Part shown: positions 5,736 through 8,896 of the stretch, piece by piece
Position numbering within the stretch: position 1 is the stretch's first letter
Layout: each line of letters begins with the position of its first letter
Origin: Eubacteriales bacterium
GTDB lineage: Bacteria > Bacillota_A > Clostridia > Christensenellales > Aristaeellaceae
Direction of reading: 5' to 3'
DNA length: 8,896 bases
Assembly: GCA_030528845.1 (NCBI GenBank)
Contig: JAUMYC010000099.1
Location: forward strand, 1 to 8,896
Notes under the pieces: model-generated
The model's database searches: none
Told to the model about the DNA's origin: nothing
Seen by the model: the letters and a program-made list of their open reading frames with translations, nothing else
Translations under genes and position numbers: made by a program

Positions 5736-7247
5736 TTACAGAAGCCCGAGCAGGGCGAGGGAGAGCGCCGCTGCCGTGGGCACGGTCACGGTGTCCAGCC
5801 CGCCATGGCTGATGAGCTCGGTATAGGCCGAGACGGGCGCTGCGACGGCGGCATAGAGCAGGCAATGCGAAACGGGCAGCGGAGAGGCGGCCAGCATGGC
5901 GGCGAGGGCAGCTCCAAAGGCGGTGAGCAGCATGGCGAGGCTGCCTTCCCAAGTCTTGCGCGGGTCGGCCAGCGGAAGGCGGATGTGATGGCGCCCGATG
6001 CGCTTGCCGACCAGAGCGGCTGCGGCGTCGCCCGTGCCCCAGGCGAGGATCGCCGTCACGGCGATATACGGCTTGCCCAGCCAGCCCCAGCACAGCGCGA
6101 TGAGCGCGGCGTGCGTGCAGAAGAGCAGCAGCAGGCTGGCTTTGATCTCGCCGGGCTTGCGCTGGCTCAGCAGCGAGGCGAAGCCCTTCCAGCGCTCGGC
6201 GTAATGCAGAAGGGGATAGACGACGGCGGCGAACGAGAGGCAGCACAGTGCGGAGACCAGCCAGTCCTGCGAGGCGTGCATCATAAACAGCGAAGAGGTG
6301 TACGCGACCATGTGCAGGCTCTTGCGCCAGAGCTCTTTGGAGATGGGCAGAAAGAGCTTCACGAGCAGCAGCGCCGCCAGCCAACATGCCAGATAGACCA
6401 GATAGCGCTCAAAGCAGCGCAGCACCTGCATCAGGAGCGCGCATCCTGCGAGCGCTTCGCGGTATTGGATCGCCAGCAGGAGCGCGCCGAGCACGCTGAG
6501 CACCGCGCCGGTGACCAGCCCCACCGTGCGGTTGTTGACCCGGTTGGCAAATTGCGCGGATACGATGGACGCGGCCGTTTCCACTGTCATGCATAAAAGC
6601 AGGATCTCCCATTTCTCCAGAAGGATGGTGGGATCCACAAGAGCGTGGCTGACGAAGGCGATCAGCGCCGTGAAGGTCATGATGAGCGTGCTCGTGCCCA
6701 CGGCAGCCTTGCGCTCCATGCCCAGAAACGCAGTGAAGACGACCAGCATCATCATGCCGCCGCCGCTGCCGATAAAGCCGGTGCCAAAGCCGATGGTCAG
6801 GCCGAAAAACAGCGAGACGGCGAGAGCTTTTGCGTCGAGCCGCGCGCCTTTGCGGGCGGGCTCCTTCCGCTGCGTGTCGGGCTTGAGCAGGAAGCGCACG
6901 CCGATGGCCACGCATAAAAAGAGCGAGAACGTGCCCAGCACCACGTTGCCCGCGTGCCATGCGGCGACGCTGCCCGCCACGCACATGCACACGATGCACG
7001 CCAGCATGACGCCGCCGCGCCGCAGGTCGATGTTTTTGTGCCGGATGTAGATCGCCGAGGTGAAGGCCGAGCCGAGGATATCGGACGCCAGCGCGATCGC
7101 CGTGGCGTGGTATGCGCCGGTCTCTCCGGCAAAGGAGGGGCAGAGCACGATCATGACCGGCACCATGACCGTCGCCGCAGAAAGCCCGGCCAGACCCGTG
7201 CCGACCCCGGCGGCCAGCGCCGCCAGCGCGCAGAGCAAAAGTTCCAT
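5736..7247 (-). CDS. Fusion of TSUP (TauE/SafE) transporter-like and dolichol-kinase/CTP-transferase-like membrane domains
   Basis: The 503-residue polytopic membrane protein has two unrelated parts. Residues 1 to about 262 are TSUP-like: the glycine-rich opening helix GVGTGLAGLSAATVMVPV (14-31), its repeat FGTGFIGSGGGMMML (154-168) and a closing helix to about 262. TSUP proteins move sulfite, sulfonates or other organic anions. Residues about 285-503 match the SEC59/DGK1/VTE5 type (COG0170): RKSLH (308-312), WGTGDAAAALVGKRIG (403-418), KTWEGS (431-436) and TELISHGGLDTVTVP (476-490), the family's conserved blocks for CTP-dependent phosphorylation of polyprenols or diacylglycerol. ATG 7247 has AAGGCGG ten bases upstream. 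The join near 6400-6460 has no stop or frameshift, and the internal ATG at 6431 lacks a ribosome site, so one product is expected. Function of the fusion is unknown. It is transcribed divergently from a TetR gene. Confidence 0.86.
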   Translation of the reverse strand: MELLLCALAALAAGVGTGLAGLSAATVMVPVMIVLCPSFAGETGAYHATAIALASDILGSAFTSAIYIRHKNIDLRRGGVMLACIVCMCVAGSVAAWHAGNVVLGTFSLFLCVAIGVRFLLKPDTQRKEPARKGARLDAKALAVSLFFGLTIGFGTGFIGSGGGMMMLVVFTAFLGMERKAAVGTSTLIMTFTALIAFVSHALVDPTILLEKWEILLLCMTVETAASIVSAQFANRVNNRTVGLVTGAVLSVLGALLLAIQYREALAGCALLMQVLRCFERYLVYLACWLAALLLVKLFLPISKELWRKSLHMVAYTSSLFMMHASQDWLVSALCCLSFAAVVYPLLHYAERWKGFASLLSQRKPGEIKASLLLLFCTHAALIALCWGWLGKPYIAVTAILAWGTGDAAAALVGKRIGRHHIRLPLADPRKTWEGSLAMLLTAFGAALAAMLAASPLPVSHCLLYAAVAAPVSAYTELISHGGLDTVTVPTAAALSLALLGLL

Positions 7248-7262
7248 TCCGTATGCACCGCC

Positions 7263-7290
7263 TTGACAGACATTATTTCTATCGTATAAT
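7263..7290 (+). promoter_or_regulatory. Sigma-A promoter of the TetR/hydrolase operon
   Basis: TTGACA (7263-7268) and TATAAT (7285-7290), both perfect hexamers, are 16 bases apart. Transcription should begin near 7297, leaving a leader of about 63 bases to the GTG at 7360. The -10 box lies inside the 7282-7299 palindrome. Confidence 0.85.
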
Positions 7291-7299
7291 TATATACGA
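7282..7299. promoter_or_regulatory. Palindromic operator candidate for the TetR regulator
   Basis: TCGTATA (7282-7288) and TATACGA (7293-7299) form a perfect 7-bp inverted repeat with a 4-base centre. Its size and position between a TetR gene and its divergent neighbour are typical of TetR operators. It covers the -10 boxes proposed for both strands, so binding should repress both genes. That the downstream TetR protein binds here is inference. Confidence 0.7.
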
Positions 7300-7317
7300 C
7301 AGATGTCGAATACACAA
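7289..7317 (-). promoter_or_regulatory. Probable promoter of the TSUP fusion gene
   Basis: On the - strand, TATAAT (7294-7289) has TTGTGT (7317-7312) 17 bases upstream, a weak -35 with three of six matches. The start would be near 7282, about 35 bases before ATG 7247. It overlaps the opposing TetR promoter by sharing bases of the -10 boxes, so the two are unlikely to fire at once. Confidence 0.55.
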
Positions 7318-7359
7318 CCGACAGAACGACGCGTTGTGTCGAACGGGAGGGCGGCCGGA

Positions 7360-7917
7360 GTGACAAAAAAGGAAGATCAGCGCGTGACGGCGACCAAGCA
7401 GCGCCTGCAGGAGGCGTTTTTGCGGCTGCTGAAGACGACGCCGATCCATGCGATCTCTATTTTGGAGCTGTGCGGGGAGGCGGGCGTGAACCGCACGACG
7501 TTTTATAACCACTACGGCAGCCAGTACGATCTGCTCGAAAACATCAGCCGGCGCTTTCTGCGCGCCATCGAAACGCGGCTCGAGAGCGCCGAGGCCGACA
7601 GCCGCGAGAGCGTGCAGGAGCGCGTGGTGACGGTGCTTGCCTTTCTGGAAGAGAACCGCGAGCTCTCCGTGCAGCTGCTCAACAACAATATCGACCCTGC
7701 CTTTGCCGAGCGAATTTTTGCCCTGCCCAAGATCGGAGATCTGCTGGACGCGGCGCTGAGCGGCTGCGGCAGCGAACGGCAGCGCGCCGCCACGATATCC
7801 TTCGCCGTCCACGGCAGCTATCGCCTCTTGCAGGAGTGGATCAACCGGGAGGAGCGCGCGGAGCCCCGGGAACAGGCAGAGCTGATGCTGGGGCTGGCCA
7901 GGCGGGTCTGCCGCTGA
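7360..7917 (+). CDS. TetR/AcrR-family transcriptional regulator
   Basis: This 185-residue one-domain-plus-effector regulator has a TetR N-terminal DNA-binding domain (about 10-57): the helix ATKQRLQEAFLRLL, then the helix-turn-helix AISILELCGEAGVNRTTFYNHYGS (31-54) with the family's TTFYNHY recognition end. The C-terminal part is helical and of unknown ligand; its size fits the short TetR_C_8-like type. I chose GTG 7360 because GGGAGG (7345-7350) lies nine bases upstream, as in other genes here. The ATG at 7303 is only about six bases from the expected transcription start and has no ribosome site. It probably represses itself, the hydrolase gene 15 bases downstream and the divergent fusion gene through the palindrome at 7282-7299 (inference). 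Confidence 0.9.
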   Translation: MTKKEDQRVTATKQRLQEAFLRLLKTTPIHAISILELCGEAGVNRTTFYNHYGSQYDLLENISRRFLRAIETRLESAEADSRESVQERVVTVLAFLEENRELSVQLLNNNIDPAFAERIFALPKIGDLLDAALSGCGSERQRAATISFAVHGSYRLLQEWINREERAEPREQAELMLGLARRVCR

Positions 7918-7932
7918 GAGGGGAGAACAGTG

Positions 7933-8862
7933 ATGCGCAGATATCCCATCAAAAAAGAATTCTTTCCATATAATATGTTTGCGCCGCCCATGAGCCGCCG
8001 CTTCGTCGCGCTGGCGCAGAAGGGCATGAAAACGCCGGGGTTTTTGTGGAAGGATCCGCAGCTGGACGTGCAGAGCAGGACGATCCCCGGATATCGGGGC
8101 GAGCCGATCGAGGTCTATCTGCTTTCGCCGAAGGAGCTCGCCGCACCGGCGCCGTGCCTGCTGCATATCCACGGCGGCGGGTTTGTCTTCGAGGGCTCCG
8201 CGAGTCATTTCCGGCTCGCCATGGCCTATGCGAAGCGGGCGCGCTGCAAGGTCGTCTATGTGCGCTATCGGCTCGCGCCGAAGCATCCCTTTCCCGTCCC
8301 GCAGGAGGATTGCTATGCCGCGCTGTGCTGGGTCTGGGAGCATGCGCAGGAGCTGGGGGTCGATCGCAAGCGCATCAGCGTGTGCGGCGACAGTGCGGGC
8401 GGCACGCTCAGCGTTACGAGCTGCATGATGGCGCGCGACCGCGGCGCGCAGGTGCAGCCGCTGTTTCAGCTGCTGGTGTACCCCTGGCTGGATGACAGGA
8501 ACGAAAGTGATTCTTACCGGACATACACCGACACGCCCATGTGGAATTCCACGCTGTCGAAGAAAGTAGGGCCGCTGATCAACCCCGAGCCCTCTGCGAC
8601 GCCGCCGGCATATCGCTCGCCCGTGGAGGCGCAGAGCCACGCGGCTCTTCCGCCGGCGTATGTGGAGGTAGCGCAGTACGACTGCCTGCACGACGACGGC
8701 GTGCTGTATGCGCGGCTGCTGCGGGAAGCCGGGGTGGAGGCGCAGCTGCACGAGGTGCAGGGCGCGATGCACGGCTTTGACACCGTCTGGAACGCGCCGA
8801 CCACGCAGGAGATGGTCGGGAAGCGGATCGCCTACATCCGCAGGCAGTTTTACGGAGAATGA
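7933..8862 (+). CDS. Alpha/beta hydrolase (HSL family, esterase/lipase type)
   Basis: This 309-residue hydrolase is of the hormone-sensitive-lipase-like family (alpha/beta hydrolase fold 3). It shows the oxyanion-hole motif HGGGF (80-84), the nucleophile elbow GDSAGG (152-157) with Ser154, the acid D250 in the block YDCLHDDGVLYA (249-260) and His280 in MHGF, so the catalytic triad is complete. RYRLAPKHPFP (111-121) is another family block. There is no signal peptide, so it acts in the cytoplasm on short-chain esters; the natural substrate is unknown. ATG 7933 is preferred over GTG 7930 because AGGGGAG (7919-7925) is then seven rather than four bases away. It lies 15 bases after the TetR gene and is cotranscribed with it. 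Confidence 0.92.
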   Translation: MRRYPIKKEFFPYNMFAPPMSRRFVALAQKGMKTPGFLWKDPQLDVQSRTIPGYRGEPIEVYLLSPKELAAPAPCLLHIHGGGFVFEGSASHFRLAMAYAKRARCKVVYVRYRLAPKHPFPVPQEDCYAALCWVWEHAQELGVDRKRISVCGDSAGGTLSVTSCMMARDRGAQVQPLFQLLVYPWLDDRNESDSYRTYTDTPMWNSTLSKKVGPLINPEPSATPPAYRSPVEAQSHAALPPAYVEVAQYDCLHDDGVLYARLLREAGVEAQLHEVQGAMHGFDTVWNAPTTQEMVGKRIAYIRRQFYGE

Positions 8863-8880
8863 AGAGAAAGCAAAACGACC

Positions 8881-8896
8881 GACGGCGCGCGCCGTC
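8881..8896. other. 16-bp GC palindrome at window edge, possible start of a terminator
   Basis: GACGGCGCGCGCCGTC is a perfect 16-base palindrome 18 bases after the hydrolase stop. It follows CAAAACGACC, so a longer stem would form if the sequence past the window continues GGTCGTTTTG. No T run is visible inside the window, so terminator status is only suspected. Confidence 0.4.

Noticed and set aside
6431..6431. Separate gene for the lipid-kinase-like half starting at the internal ATG
   Set aside because: No ribosome site is present and the frame is continuous with the TSUP half, so a fusion is the simpler reading.
5697..6596. 299-codon + strand frame opposite the fusion gene
   Set aside because: Hydrophilic, Gly/Gln/Arg-rich shadow that starts inside the terminator; the opposite strand has conserved membrane motifs.
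7279..8772. 497-codon open frame on the - strand opposite the TetR and hydrolase genes
   Set aside because: It is a high-GC mirror of two genes that have full family motifs, with low-complexity Arg/His/Leu composition and no ribosome site reason to prefer it.

Overview
The window is a GC-rich stretch of bacterial chromosome that looks like an anaerobic member of the Bacillota (Clostridia). The grounds are the ferredoxin-domain MinD-type ATPases, the UPF0251 regulator, the cytidylate-kinase-like protein, strong AGGAGG-type ribosome binding sites and consensus sigma-A promoters. The species cannot be named from the sequence. Coding density is high, no gap exceeds 300 bases, and I see no tRNA, rRNA, CRISPR array or insertion sequence.

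Region 1 (1-1539, + strand): the 3' end of an ABC exporter gene, then a cytidylate-kinase-like gene, closed by a strong bidirectional terminator. Region 2 (1591-2741, - strand): two overlapping genes for short chromate-transporter (CHR) family membrane proteins, a paralogous pair. Region 3 (2742-2893): a compact divergent control region. It has two near-perfect sigma-A promoters back to back, and a perfect 12-bp inverted repeat that contains both -35 boxes. Region 4 (2894-5674, + strand): a tight operon encoding a UPF0251 DNA-binding domain fused to a NifX/MTH1175-like domain, two MinD-family ATPases each with two [4Fe-4S] ferredoxin motifs, and a stand-alone NifX/MTH1175-like protein with a His/Cys-rich tail. 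This set resembles the anaerobe 'orange protein' (ORP) type of metal-cluster gene group. A bidirectional terminator follows.

Region 5 (5736-7247, - strand): a 503-codon membrane protein that joins a TauE/SafE (TSUP) transporter-like half to a dolichol-kinase/CTP-transferase-like (SEC59/DGK1) half. Region 6 (7248-7359): overlapping promoters with a palindrome across both -10 boxes. Region 7 (7360-8862, + strand): a TetR-family regulator and an HSL-family alpha/beta hydrolase, followed at the window edge by a 16-bp palindrome that may be half of a terminator.

The two most interesting items are the CHR pair and the ORP-like operon sharing one operator, which suggests joint control of an oxyanion or metal-cluster system, and the TSUP-lipid-kinase-like fusion facing a TetR/esterase operon. 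Functional links beyond the domain assignments are inference.
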